From positions 124,001 through 188,000 of the forward strand of contig NZ_UNOZ01000039.1 in NCBI RefSeq assembly GCF_900536025.1: a DNA stretch of 64,000 nt, read 5' to 3'. The DNA is from Pseudomonas reidholzensis. Its GTDB lineage: Bacteria > Pseudomonadota > Gammaproteobacteria > Pseudomonadales > Pseudomonadaceae. Of the stretch, positions 46,624 through 55,255 are shown one piece after another. Each line of letters starts with the position of its first letter. Position 1 is the stretch's first letter. The notes under the pieces are model-generated. The model saw only the letters and a list, made by a program, of their open reading frames with translations, did no database searches and was not told the origin of the DNA. The translations under genes and the position numbers were made by a program.

Positions 46624-47016
46624 TCAGTGTCCTGCCTGGTAGATTGCATCGGGATCTTTCAGGACCGGGTCGACGGTGCTCCACTGGCCGTTTTCGTAGA
46701 CGCGGTAGAAGCAGCTTTCGCGGCCGGTATGGCAGGCGATCTGGCCCAGTTGCTCGACCATCAGGATGATCACGTCGGCGTCGCAGTCCAGGCGCATTTC
46801 GTGCAGTTTTTGCACATGCCCCGACTCCTCGCCCTTACGCCACAGCTTGCCACGTGAGCGCGACCAGTAGATGGCGCGCTGCTCGGTGGCGGTCAGCGCC
46901 AGCGATTCGCGGTTCATCCAGGCCATCATCAATACGCGTCCGGTCTTGTGGTCCTGGGCGATGGCCGGTACCAGGCCGTCGCTGTTCCACTTGATCTCGT
47001 CCAGCCAGTCTTTCAT
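46624..47016 (-). CDS. hisI: Phosphoribosyl-AMP cyclohydrolase
   Basis: Third step of histidine synthesis: opens the adenine ring of PR-AMP. The 130-aa Zn/Mg enzyme has the conserved GRVLMMAWMNRESL, YWSRSRGKLWRKGEESGH and LDCDADVI segments and the cysteines of CDAD and QIACHTGRESCFYR. I start at MKDWLDEIKWN, with an alternative in-frame ATG 4 codons earlier. It is adjacent to hisE and between ubiB and the tat genes. Confidence 0.95.
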   Translation of the reverse strand: MKDWLDEIKWNSDGLVPAIAQDHKTGRVLMMAWMNRESLALTATEQRAIYWSRSRGKLWRKGEESGHVQKLHEMRLDCDADVIILMVEQLGQIACHTGRESCFYRVYENGQWSTVDPVLKDPDAIYQAGH

Positions 47017-47089
47017 CGTCGACTCCAAAACCGGGCCCGCTCCTGTACCGGGCCTGTAGCGCTAGTGTGCCAGCCAGCGGCGCGGCTGG

Positions 47090-48709
47090 CTATCGGCGCA
47101 CGATCAGGTAGAGGCCGGCGGCCAGCATCAACCAGGCCGGCCAGGCGGCGGGGGCGCTGAGGCTGAGCGCCCCCGCCGCCTGGCCGGCCAGGGTCGCGCC
47201 CCCGCCGAGCAGGCCGGCGCCGAGCAGGCGCAGTGCCCAGTTGTCGCCCTGACGGCGGCGTTCGGGCAGTTGCGGGTCCTGCAGGTGCGGTTGCGACAGG
47301 CGTTCGAGCAGGTCGCGGGTCATGTCGGCCAGGTGCGGCAGCTGTTCGGCCTGGCTGTAGAGGTTGCCGAGCACGGCCTTGGGGCTCATGCGGTCGCGCA
47401 TCCAGCGCTCGAGGAACGGCTTGGCGGTGCTCCACAGGTCGAGGTCGGGGTACAGCTGACGGCCCAGGCCTTCGATGTTGAGCAGGGTCTTCTGCAGCAG
47501 CACCAGTTGCGGCTGGACTTCCATGTTGAAGCGCCGCGCGGTCTGGAACAGGCGCATCAGGACCTGGCCAAAGGAGATGTCCTTCAGCGGTTTTTCGAAG
47601 ATCGGCTCGCACACGGTGCGGATCGCCGCCTCGAACTCGTTGACCTTGGTGTGCGCCGGGACCCAGCCGGAGTCGATGTGCAGCTCGGCGACGCGGCGGT
47701 AGTCACGCTTGAAGAAGGCCAGCAGGTTGCGCGCCAGGTAGTCCTGGTCTTCGCCGGTGAGGCTGCCGACGATGCCGCAATCGATGGCGATGTACTGCGG
47801 GCTCCACGGTTTGACCGTGCTGACGAAGATGTTGCCGGGGTGCATGTCGGCGTGGAAGAAGCTGTCGCGGAACACCTGGGTGAAGAACACCTCGACGCCG
47901 CGCTCGGCAAGCAGCTTCATGTCGGTGCGCTGGTCGGCCAGGGTCGCCATGTCGGTCACCGGCACGCCGTAGATGCGCTCCATCACCAGCACCTTGGGCC
48001 GGCACAGGTCCCAGTACACCTGGGGCACGTACATCAGTTCGGAGCCTTCGAAATTGCGCCGCAGCTGGCTGGCGTTGGCCGCCTCGCGGAGCAGGTCGAG
48101 CTCGTCGTAGATGGTCTTCTCGTAGTCACCGACCACTTCCACCGGGTGCAGCAGGCGGGCATCGGCAGACACCCGCTCGGCGCCCTTGGCGATCAGGAAC
48201 AGCCAGGCCAGGTCCTGGGCGATGATCGGTTTGAGGCCAGGGCGCACGACCTTGACCACCACTTCCTCGCCGGTCTTCAGGCGCGCGGCGTGCACCTGGG
48301 CCACCGAGGCCGAGGCGAGCGGCTCGACGTCGAAGCGGTTGAACACCTCACCGACCTTGGCCCCGAGCTGCTCTTCGATCAGCGCTACGGCTTGTTGCGG
48401 GTCGAACGGCGGCACCCGGTCCTGCAGCAACATCAGTTCGTCGGCGATGTCGATCGGCAGCAGGTCGCGGCGGGTCGACAGCAGTTGGCCGAACTTGATG
48501 AAGATCGGCCCCAGGTCCTGCAAGGCCAGGCGCAGGCGCGCGCCACGGCTGAGCGTGGACGGCTTGCGTGGCAGCCAGCGCCAGGGCATGAGCAGGCGCA
48601 GGCTCCTCAGCCACCAGGGCAAGGGCAGGTCGAACAGCAGGTCATCGAGGCGGTAGCGGATCACGACGCGCTGGATGCGCAACAGACGGCGGACGGCGAG
48701 CAGCTTCAT
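47090..48709 (-). CDS. ubiB: Ubiquinone biosynthesis regulatory ATPase UbiB
   Basis: The 539-aa ABC1/ADCK atypical kinase-like protein is needed for ubiquinone synthesis. Features are KFGQLLSTRRDLLP (the KxGQ motif), the Ala-rich nucleotide loop ASASVAQVHAA, the catalytic-like region HADMHPGNIFVS with IDCGIVGSL (DFG equivalent), and two C-terminal TM helices (near 500-539). Its ATG overlaps the ubiJ stop (ATGA). It probably acts on the Ubi complex or on lipids at the membrane. Confidence 0.96.
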   Translation of the reverse strand: MKLLAVRRLLRIQRVVIRYRLDDLLFDLPLPWWLRSLRLLMPWRWLPRKPSTLSRGARLRLALQDLGPIFIKFGQLLSTRRDLLPIDIADELMLLQDRVPPFDPQQAVALIEEQLGAKVGEVFNRFDVEPLASASVAQVHAARLKTGEEVVVKVVRPGLKPIIAQDLAWLFLIAKGAERVSADARLLHPVEVVGDYEKTIYDELDLLREAANASQLRRNFEGSELMYVPQVYWDLCRPKVLVMERIYGVPVTDMATLADQRTDMKLLAERGVEVFFTQVFRDSFFHADMHPGNIFVSTVKPWSPQYIAIDCGIVGSLTGEDQDYLARNLLAFFKRDYRRVAELHIDSGWVPAHTKVNEFEAAIRTVCEPIFEKPLKDISFGQVLMRLFQTARRFNMEVQPQLVLLQKTLLNIEGLGRQLYPDLDLWSTAKPFLERWMRDRMSPKAVLGNLYSQAEQLPHLADMTRDLLERLSQPHLQDPQLPERRRQGDNWALRLLGAGLLGGGATLAGQAAGALSLSAPAAWPAWLMLAAGLYLIVRR

Positions 48710-49329
48710 GCGTTATCGCTGGTATCAAGGGATCGGGCAAGGCGGCGGATGCGCGCCTCGAGGCGTTCAATATCGACTTTCACGGTGTCGAGCTCGCTGA
48801 AGGCGGCTTCGGCTTCGCGACGGCCGACCAGGGTACGGGATTCTTCGGCGAGGTACTCGGAAAGGTTCTGGCTGAACCGTGCCAGGCCCTGGCGGGTCCA
48901 GCGCACACGCAGGCGCAGGTGGCCTGCGAGCAGTGCGGTGGGCACCGGGCCGAGCCAGCGCGCCAGTTCGTATTCCCAGTCGAGCTCGAGGTCCTGCAGC
49001 ACCGCGACCAGGTCGAGCAGCGCGGCGCTGTCGCCATGCAGCTGGACCTGCGGGCTGTGCAGCACGGCGCTCTTGTCCTTGGCGAAGGCCAGTTGCACCA
49101 GGCTGCTGGCCGGCGCGCGCAGGCTGCAGTCGACCTCGCCCTGCCAGTGCGCGGCGAGCATCAGGCCTTCTTCATCCGGCAGGATATAGACCTGCAGGGC
49201 CGGCTGCAGGCAGTCGATGGCGATCACCTTGCCTTCGAGCGCGGCCAGCCGCGGCAGGGCCGTGCTGTCCATGCGCAGGACGCGGTTCAGGCCATGTTCG
49301 ACGCTGGCAAGCAGGCCGGCCAGCACCAT
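48706..49329 (-). CDS. ubiJ: Ubiquinone biosynthesis accessory factor UbiJ
   Basis: The 207-aa SCP2-like lipid-binding protein of the Ubi metabolon. It has an SCP2 domain (about 15-125, with GKVIAIDCLQPALQVYILP) and a C-terminal coiled-coil region (ELDTVKVDIERLEARIRRL). It presents ubiquinone intermediates to Ubi enzymes. It lies between ubiE (1-base overlap, TGATG) and ubiB (4-base overlap), the standard ubiEJB order. Confidence 0.93.
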   Translation of the reverse strand: MVLAGLLASVEHGLNRVLRMDSTALPRLAALEGKVIAIDCLQPALQVYILPDEEGLMLAAHWQGEVDCSLRAPASSLVQLAFAKDKSAVLHSPQVQLHGDSAALLDLVAVLQDLELDWEYELARWLGPVPTALLAGHLRLRVRWTRQGLARFSQNLSEYLAEESRTLVGRREAEAAFSELDTVKVDIERLEARIRRLARSLDTSDNA

Positions 49330-50099
49330 CAGGGTTTGATTCCCCGGTGCACGGCAACGATGCCGCTGGTCATGTTGTGGTAGGTGACGCGGTCGAAGCC
49401 GGCATCGACCATCATCGCCTTGAGGGTTTCCTGGTCGGGGTGCATGCGGATCGACTCGGCCAGGTAGCGGTAGCTCTCCGAGTCATTGGTGATCAGCTTG
49501 CCGGCCAGCGGCATGAAGGCGAACGAATAGGCGTCGTAGGCCTTGGACATGAGCTTGTTGGTCGGCTTGGAGAACTCCAGCACCAGCAACCGGCCGCCGG
49601 GCTTGAGCACCCGCAGCATGGAGCGAATGGCGTCGTCCTTGTGGGTCACGTTGCGCAGGCCGAAGGCGATGGTCACGCAGTCGAAGTGGTTGTCCGGGAA
49701 CGGCAGCTTTTCAGCGTCGGCCTGGACGAACTCGATGTTGCCGGCCACGCCGCGGTCGAGCAGGCGGTCACGGCCGACCTTGAGCATGGACGCGTTGATG
49801 TCGGCGAGCACGACCTGCCCGGTCGGGCCTACAAGGCGCGAGAACTTGGCCGCCAGGTCGCCGGTGCCACCGGCGATGTCCAGCACCCGATTGCCACTGC
49901 GCACACCGGACAGCTCGATGGTGAAGCGCTTCCACAGGCGGTGCATGCCGCCCGACAGCACGTCGTTCATCAGGTCGTACTTGGCGGCCACGGAGTGGAA
50001 AACCTCGGCGACTTTCTGCGCCTTCTGGCTCTCTGGCACATCCTTGAAACCGAAGTGAGTGGTGGGTTCGGCGTGTTCGCCTTTGCGCTGGTCGTTCAT
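49329..50099 (-). CDS. ubiE: Demethylmenaquinone/2-methoxy-6-polyprenylbenzoquinol methyltransferase
   Basis: The 256-aa SAM-dependent C-methyltransferase of ubiquinone synthesis. Class I motif I is LDIAGGTGDLAAKF; the UbiE signatures YDLMNDVLSGGMHRLWKRF and LRNVTHKDDAIRSMLRVLKPGG are present. It opens the minus-strand cluster ubiE-ubiJ-ubiB-hisI-hisE-tatABC-rsmE. Its upstream region is shared with the divergent PHA-system gene at 50224. Confidence 0.97.
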   Translation of the reverse strand: MNDQRKGEHAEPTTHFGFKDVPESQKAQKVAEVFHSVAAKYDLMNDVLSGGMHRLWKRFTIELSGVRSGNRVLDIAGGTGDLAAKFSRLVGPTGQVVLADINASMLKVGRDRLLDRGVAGNIEFVQADAEKLPFPDNHFDCVTIAFGLRNVTHKDDAIRSMLRVLKPGGRLLVLEFSKPTNKLMSKAYDAYSFAFMPLAGKLITNDSESYRYLAESIRMHPDQETLKAMMVDAGFDRVTYHNMTSGIVAVHRGIKP

Positions 50100-50223
50100 A
50101 TCGCATCACCGGAAAAAATTACCGCCATTCTAGGGGCTACGGGCGGATTTGTCTTGGCGGGGTGTGCCGTGGGGCGTGGGCGGGCATAATGTGAGCATTG
50201 TCTTCATATCCAGGATTGCCCCC

Positions 50224-50499
50224 ATGACCCAGATCAGCGTTGAACGCAAACACTCGCTTGGCCGCGAAGCCGCCCGTGCCAAGGCCGAGGCGCTGGTAGA
50301 GAAACTGAGCCGCGAATACGACCTCAAGGCCACGTGGAACGGCGACCGTGTCGACGTCACCCGCAGCGGCGCCAACGGCAGCGTGCAGATCAGTGACGAG
50401 AGCATTCGCGTCGAGCTGAAGCTGGGCATGATGCTGTCGATCATGAGCGGCACGATCAAGGGCGAAATCGAGCGGGCGCTGGACAAGGCGTTGGCCTGA
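50224..50499 (+). CDS. Polyhydroxyalkanoic acid system family protein
   Basis: The 91-aa protein, MTQISVERKHSLGREAARAK onward, belongs to the small family often called PHA_gran_rgn. It has a predicted alpha/beta fold with LKATWNGDRVDVTRSGANG and a C-terminal helix (KGEIERALDKALA). Members occur next to PHA granule genes, but a role is not established. I start at the ATG at 50224, not the upstream 50149. It is 174 bases from phaI, so may be separate from the phaI operon. Confidence 0.85.
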   Translation: MTQISVERKHSLGREAARAKAEALVEKLSREYDLKATWNGDRVDVTRSGANGSVQISDESIRVELKLGMMLSIMSGTIKGEIERALDKALA

Positions 50500-50576
50500 G
50501 CCCGGGTCGCTTGGGCTGCCCTGCAGCCCTTTGGCGCAACAGGCCGCTGCGGCGGTGATGATCAGCCACCCTTGCG

Positions 50577-50596
50577 CTTAGGGTGTGCATTCTAAT
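50577..50596. promoter_or_regulatory. Candidate PhaD operator upstream of phaI
   Basis: CTTAGG and TCTAAT half-sites are separated by exactly 8 bp (GTGTGCAT). The layout equals the inverted repeat at 57254-57273 (ATTAGA-N8-TCTAAT), upstream of phaC1. It lies 78-97 bp before the phaI ATG. I recall the PhaD operator being reported as 6-bp half-sites with an 8-bp spacer. Confidence 0.65.
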
Positions 50597-50673
50597 TTTT
50601 ATCCCTACCTTTGTGCTCAAGCCCGAATCCCATGGGCAGTTCCTCCATCCCCTATGAGCGAGAGGTGCAGAGC

Positions 50674-51093
50674 ATGGCCAAGATCAACCTGAAGCAAAAA
50701 GACGACGCCCAGGGCACCCTGGGCGAGGTGCGCAGCTACGCGCGCCGAATCTGGCTGGCAGGCCTGGGCGCCTATGCCCGCGTCGGTCAAGAAGGCAGCG
50801 AGTACATCAAAGAGCTGGTCAAGGCCGGCGAAAGTGTCGAAAAGCGCGGCAAGAAAACCCTCGACAAGAAGCTCGATGCGGCCAATCACCAGATCGACGA
50901 AGCGGGCGAAGAAGTCAGCCGAGTACGCGGCAAGGTCGAGGTTCAACTCGACAAGATCGAGAAAGCTTTCGATGCGCGCGTCGCGCGTGGCTTGAATCGC
51001 CTCGGCATTCCGTCTAAACATGACGTTGAGGCGTTGTCCATCAAGTTGGAACAACTCCACGAATTGCTCGAGCGTACCTCGCGCAAACCATAA
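50674..51093 (+). CDS. phaI: Phasin PhaI
   Basis: PHA granule-associated phasin (139 aa). The phasin motif SYARRIWLAGLGAYARVGQEG is at about residues 19-39 (read as two parts), followed by an alpha-helical, Lys/Glu-rich body (SVEKRGKKTLDKKLDAA) and a leucine-zipper-like C-terminus (LSIKLEQLHELLERT). It is homologous to the N-terminal half of PhaF, which starts 10 bases after its stop. The length equals known P. putida PhaI. Granule coating and size control are the expected roles. Confidence 0.95.
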   Translation: MAKINLKQKDDAQGTLGEVRSYARRIWLAGLGAYARVGQEGSEYIKELVKAGESVEKRGKKTLDKKLDAANHQIDEAGEEVSRVRGKVEVQLDKIEKAFDARVARGLNRLGIPSKHDVEALSIKLEQLHELLERTSRKP

Positions 51094-51103
51094 GGAGAGC
51101 AGG

Positions 51104-51871
51104 ATGGCTGGCAAGAAGAACACCGAAAAAGAAGGCAGCTCCTGGATCGGCGGAATCGAGAAGTACTCCCGCAAGATCTGGTTGGCTGGCCTGGGTATCT
51201 ACTCCAAGGTCGATCAGGACGGCCCCAAGCTGTTTGATGCGTTGGTCAAGGATGGCGAAAAAGCCGAGAAGCAAGCGAAGAAGACCGTCGACTCGGCCGC
51301 CGATGGCGCCAAGTCTGCGACGACCTCGCGCGTGTCCGATGTCAAAGAGCGTGCGCTGGGCAAGTGGGGCGAGCTCGAAGAAGCTTTCGACAAGCGCCTG
51401 AACAGCGCGATCTCGCGCCTCGGCGTGCCGAGCCGCAACGAGATCAAGGCCCTGCACCAGCAGGTCGACACGCTGACCAAGCAGATCGAGAAACTCACCG
51501 GCGCTTCGGTCACCCCCGTGTCCAAGGCCGCGGCCAGCAAGACTGCCGCCAAGCCATTGGTCAAGGCCGCTGCCAAGCCTGCTGCAAAACCTGCGGCGGC
51601 CAAGCCTGCGGTGAAAACCGCAGCGGCCAAACCCGCGGCCAAGCCTGCTGCGGCCAAGTCGGCAGCCAAGCCGGTGGCAGCCAAGCCAGCTGCAAAACCA
51701 GCGGCGGCGAAGAAGCCTGCCGTGAAGAAGGCACCGGCCAAACCGGCAGCGGCCAAGGCGGCAACTCCGGCAGCCAGCGCGTCGCCAGCAGCCACCGCAG
51801 CACCGGCGCCAAGCGCGGCCACCGCTAGCAGTGCACCGTCGGCCCCGGTGAGCGCGGCTACGCAAGCCTGA
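51104..51871 (+). CDS. phaF: PHA granule-associated phasin/nucleoid protein PhaF
   Basis: The 255-aa bifunctional phasin coats PHA granules and binds DNA, so granules segregate with the nucleoid. An N-terminal phasin domain (about 1-140, KYSRKIWLAGLGIYSKV) is followed by a histone-H1-like tail of roughly 90 residues rich in Ala, Lys and Pro with repeated AAKPA units (about residues 145-240). The length matches the P. putida protein. It follows phaI closely and is probably in the same operon, driven by the PI promoter under PhaD. Confidence 0.96.
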   Translation: MAGKKNTEKEGSSWIGGIEKYSRKIWLAGLGIYSKVDQDGPKLFDALVKDGEKAEKQAKKTVDSAADGAKSATTSRVSDVKERALGKWGELEEAFDKRLNSAISRLGVPSRNEIKALHQQVDTLTKQIEKLTGASVTPVSKAAASKTAAKPLVKAAAKPAAKPAAAKPAVKTAAAKPAAKPAAAKSAAKPVAAKPAAKPAAAKKPAVKKAPAKPAAAKAATPAASASPAATAAPAPSAATASSAPSAPVSAATQA

Positions 51872-51884
51872 TACCGCGTCGCCC

Positions 51885-51954
51885 TTTTCGCGGGTGAACC
51901 CGCTCCCACAGGTGCAGCTCAATACCCTGTGGGAGCGGGTTCACCCGCGAATGC
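51885..51954. repeat. REP element pair
   Basis: CTTTTCGCGGGTGAACCCGC and the inverted GCGGGTTCACCCGCGAATGC are 22 bp apart between the convergent phaF and phaD genes. It is a GTGAAC variant of the core. Confidence 0.85.
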
Positions 51955-51975
51955 CTCACTGCAAAAGCAACTGAC

Positions 51976-52590
51976 TCACCCCTCCAGGTACTTCATCGCC
52001 AACTGCTCCGCCGCCGACCGTGCTGGCGCCTGCAGGTGCGGTGCGACCAGCATCATCACCTGATACACCACCACCCCCACATCGCCTTCGCGGCCAATCA
52101 CCCGCTGGTAATCGAGCGAGAACATCAAGGTCATGGTGATCTGCTCCACCAGCTGCCCCAACGCCTGGGTCTCACTGGTCACCTGCCCCTGCGCCTTGAG
52201 GCTGGCCAGCAACGCCGCCAGGGTGCGCTTGATCGCGTTGATCAGGCTGCGCATGCCGCGTGCCAGCTTGGGCAGGCGTCCGGTCAGGTTGGACAGGTCC
52301 TGGAAGAGAAACCGGTACTGCGCCATGCGCTCGACGATCAGGTGCAGGAACAGCCAGTAATCCTCGGCGTCCAGGCGCACGTCCAGGGGCGGGTCGAGCA
52401 GCGGCATCAGCGCCTCTTCGAAGCGCTCGAACAGGCCGTTGATCAACGGCTCCTTGCCATGAAAGTGGTAGTACAGGTTGCCTGGGCTGATCCCCAGTTC
52501 GTTGGCGATTTCCAGGGTGGAGACGTTTGGTTCGCCCTGCTGGTTGAACAACTGCAGGGCGCATTCAAGGATACGGTCGCGGGTCTTCAT
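51976..52590 (-). CDS. phaD: PHA cluster regulator PhaD (TetR family)
   Basis: The 204-aa TetR-type DNA-binding protein. The N-terminal HTH is ILECALQLFNQQ through ISPGNLYYHFHGKEPL; the C-terminal domain binds a ligand, probably an acyl-CoA derived from fatty acid breakdown. In P. putida PhaD activates phaC1 and phaI promoters. It is the last gene of phaC1-phaZ-phaC2-phaD, starting 4 bases downstream of phaC2. The two candidate operators in this window fit its action. Confidence 0.95.
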   Translation of the reverse strand: MKTRDRILECALQLFNQQGEPNVSTLEIANELGISPGNLYYHFHGKEPLINGLFERFEEALMPLLDPPLDVRLDAEDYWLFLHLIVERMAQYRFLFQDLSNLTGRLPKLARGMRSLINAIKRTLAALLASLKAQGQVTSETQALGQLVEQITMTLMFSLDYQRVIGREGDVGVVVYQVMMLVAPHLQAPARSAAEQLAMKYLEG

Positions 52591-52594
52591 CCGT

Positions 52595-54277
52595 TCAGCG
52601 CACCAACACGTAGGTGCCAGGTGCCGGCGTCAGCGGCGGGTAGGTGGCGTTACCGAGCTCCACGCGCGGCTCCTTGAGCGGCCCTGACCGTTGCTCGATC
52701 CACTCCAGCCACAACGGCCACCAGCTGCCTTCACTGCGCTTGGCATCGTGGAACCACGCCCGCGGGTCGCTGGACAGCCGTGGGTTGTCCAGGTAGTAGG
52801 CCTTGGGGTTGCCCGGCGGGTTGATGATGCTCTGGATATGGCCGCTGTTGGCCAGCACGAACCGGCGCTCGCCACCGAGCAGCTGGGCCGAGCGGTACAC
52901 CGCGTCCCACGGGGTGATGTGGTCGTTGCTGCCGCCGACGTGGAAGCTGTCCACCGCGACCTGCTGCAGGTCGATCGGTGTGCCGCAGACTTCGAGGCCG
53001 TCGGCGTGGGTCAGCGGGTTGTGCTTGAAGAAGTCCAGCAGGTCGCCGTGCAGCGCGGCGGGCAGGCGCGTGCTGTCGGCGTTCCAGTAGAGGATGTCGA
53101 AGGCCGGCGGGGTCTTGCCGAGCAGGTAGTTGTTGACCCAGTAGTTCCAGATCAGGTCGTTGGGCCGCATCCAGGCGAAGATCCGCGCCACCTCGCCGCC
53201 GTCCAGGACGCCGCGTTGGTAGGAGCGGCGCTTGGCCGCCTCGACGGTCTGTTCGTCGGCGAACAGGCTGGCCGGGCTGTCGAACTTGCTGTCGAGCAGG
53301 CTCACCAGGTAGGTCGCGCTGCGCACCTTGCGCAGTTGCCGCTTGGCCTGCAGGTGGCCTTGCAGCGCCGCCATGGTCAGGCCGCCGGCGCAGGCACCCA
53401 TCAGGTTCGGGTCGCGGTTGCCGCTGATGCTGCGGCAGGCGTTGAGGGCTTCCTCGAGCGCCTGCACGTAGCTCGACAGGCCCCATTCGCGGTGCCGCGG
53501 GTCGGGGTTGCGCCAGCTGACCATGAACACCTGCAGGCCGCTTTTGAGCATGTACTGGACAAAGCTGTTGGTCGGGCTGAGGTCGAAGATGTAGTACTTG
53601 TTGATCTGTGGCGGCACCACCAGCAGCGGCCGGGCGTATTGTTTCTCGCTCATCGGCTTGTACTGGATGAGCTCCAGCAGGTCGTTGCGAAACACCACCG
53701 CGCCGGGGGTGCTGGCCAGGTTGCCGCCGACCTCGAAGGCGCGCTCGTCGACCTGGCGTGGCAGGCCGTCGTTGTGCCGCAGGTCGTCGAGCAGGTGGGC
53801 GAGGCCGCGCACCAGGCTTTGCCCGCCGGTGTTGAGCAGCTCCTTCACCGCCAGCGGGTTGAGCAGCGAATTGCTCGGGGCCAGGGCATCGTTGATCAGG
53901 GTGAACAGGAAGTGCGCGCGGGCCCGGTCGTCATCCGACAGCGAGCTTTCCTCGATCCACAGGCGGGTCTGCTTCTGCCATGCCAGGTAGGCCTGCAGGC
54001 CGCGTCGGTAGAACGGGTTCTGGCTCCACGTCGGGTCGTTGAAACGGCTGTCGCGCGGGTGTGGCTGGTGCGGGGTGTCGCCGAGGATCACGCGGCCCAG
54101 CTGGCCGCCCAGGGCAAGCAGGTGGCGTGCGGTGTAGACAGGGTTGCGCAGCCCGTGGCGACCGACGTGGCGCAGGGTCGAGATCAGGTCACGGCCGCGC
54201 AGGCCGGTGATGGCGTTCTGCACGTTCATGATGGTGGCGGGGACGTGCGGGGTCCCTTTGGGCGGCTTTACTTTCAT
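52595..54277 (-). CDS. phaC2: Medium-chain-length PHA synthase 2
   Basis: Class II PHA polymerase (560 aa) joining (R)-3-hydroxyacyl-CoA monomers. The catalytic Cys is in LMGACAGGLT (near residue 296), the Asp and His in RPNDLIWNYWVNNY and GSNDHITPW or SGHIQSIINPPGNPKA. I start at MKVKPPKGTPHVPA, with GGGAGTG just upstream; an open frame to 54772 reads across phaZ in another frame and is not coding. It is paralogous to PhaC1 along its whole length and separated from it by phaZ. Confidence 0.97.
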   Translation of the reverse strand: MKVKPPKGTPHVPATIMNVQNAITGLRGRDLISTLRHVGRHGLRNPVYTARHLLALGGQLGRVILGDTPHQPHPRDSRFNDPTWSQNPFYRRGLQAYLAWQKQTRLWIEESSLSDDDRARAHFLFTLINDALAPSNSLLNPLAVKELLNTGGQSLVRGLAHLLDDLRHNDGLPRQVDERAFEVGGNLASTPGAVVFRNDLLELIQYKPMSEKQYARPLLVVPPQINKYYIFDLSPTNSFVQYMLKSGLQVFMVSWRNPDPRHREWGLSSYVQALEEALNACRSISGNRDPNLMGACAGGLTMAALQGHLQAKRQLRKVRSATYLVSLLDSKFDSPASLFADEQTVEAAKRRSYQRGVLDGGEVARIFAWMRPNDLIWNYWVNNYLLGKTPPAFDILYWNADSTRLPAALHGDLLDFFKHNPLTHADGLEVCGTPIDLQQVAVDSFHVGGSNDHITPWDAVYRSAQLLGGERRFVLANSGHIQSIINPPGNPKAYYLDNPRLSSDPRAWFHDAKRSEGSWWPLWLEWIEQRSGPLKEPRVELGNATYPPLTPAPGTYVLVR

Positions 54278-54342
54278 GACAACACTCCCTCGTTGCGACT
54301 GACCCAATACAGCCAGTGGATCCCCCATGCGCAGCCACCCAG

Positions 54343-55194
54343 TCAACCGCCGGAGGCGGGGCGGGGGTGCATGACCGCGCGCTGTCGTTCTTCCTGGAGG
54401 AATTTCATGATGATCGGGGCGACGGCCTCGGCCCGGGTGATCAGGAACAGGTGACCGTCGTCGATTATGTGTAGCTGTGCATTGGGAATTCGCCAGGCCA
54501 GCAGGCGCATGTTGATCAGCGGGATCAACGGGTCGTCGTCGCCGGCCAGGACCAGGGTCGGCTGGCTGATCTTGTGCAGCCAGTGGATGCTGGTCCAGCC
54601 GAGGCCGGCGAACAGCTGCCAGTAATAGCCCAGCTTGCCGCCGGAACGCACCTTGGAGGCGTGCTGCATGGCCAGGTCCGGGTCGCGGCGAAAGGCCCCG
54701 CCATAGATCATCGGGGCGATCCGGATCACGTGCGAAGGCTGCACATAGCGCCGCGGGCTGGCCATCATCCACAGCACCTTGGGCTTGCCCGGGACCATTA
54801 CCGCGCCGGCGGCGGTGGCCGCCAGTACCAGCTTCTTGCAGCGCTCGGGATAGTCATGGGCGAACTGCTGGGCCAGCGCGCCGCCCCACGACACGCCAAT
54901 CGCGTTGACCTGGCCGTAGTCGAGGTAGTCGAGCATGCGCGCGGTCAGCTTGGCCAACCCCGGAAAGCGGTACGGCTGGCGCGGCGTCGACGAGCCGCCG
55001 ACCCCGGGTACGTCGAAGGCGATGACTTCGAGGTCCGGGTCGAGTGCTTCGATGAACGGAAACACCAGCTCCAGGTTGGCGCCGATGCCGTTGAAGATCA
55101 GCAACGGCGTCAGGTGCGGCTTGCCTGGGCGCACGGCGGTGCGGATGGACTGGTTGTCCAGCTCGACGGTGCGGAAAACGTACGGTTGCGACAT
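54343..55194 (-). CDS. phaZ: Intracellular PHA depolymerase
   Basis: The 283-aa alpha/beta hydrolase hydrolyses stored mcl-PHA to hydroxy acids for carbon release. The nucleophile is Ser102 in IGVSWGGALAQ, the acid in LAGDDDPLIP and the base His in IIDDGHLFLITRAE. The start MSQPYVFRTVELDN gives the known family length of 283 residues. It lies between phaC1 and phaC2, so synthesis and mobilisation enzymes are co-transcribed. Confidence 0.96.
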   Translation of the reverse strand: MSQPYVFRTVELDNQSIRTAVRPGKPHLTPLLIFNGIGANLELVFPFIEALDPDLEVIAFDVPGVGGSSTPRQPYRFPGLAKLTARMLDYLDYGQVNAIGVSWGGALAQQFAHDYPERCKKLVLAATAAGAVMVPGKPKVLWMMASPRRYVQPSHVIRIAPMIYGGAFRRDPDLAMQHASKVRSGGKLGYYWQLFAGLGWTSIHWLHKISQPTLVLAGDDDPLIPLINMRLLAWRIPNAQLHIIDDGHLFLITRAEAVAPIIMKFLQEERQRAVMHPRPASGG

Positions 55195-55255
55195 GCGCGA
55201 GACTCGGTAAGGGACCAGGCGCCGTGGCCGCCCGCGAGCGGCCAGGGCGGCCTGC

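Noticed and set aside
54278..54772. 165-codon N-terminal extension of phaC2
   Set aside because: It reads phaZ in another frame; PhaC2 has its usual length from the ATG at 54277, preceded by a good ribosome site.
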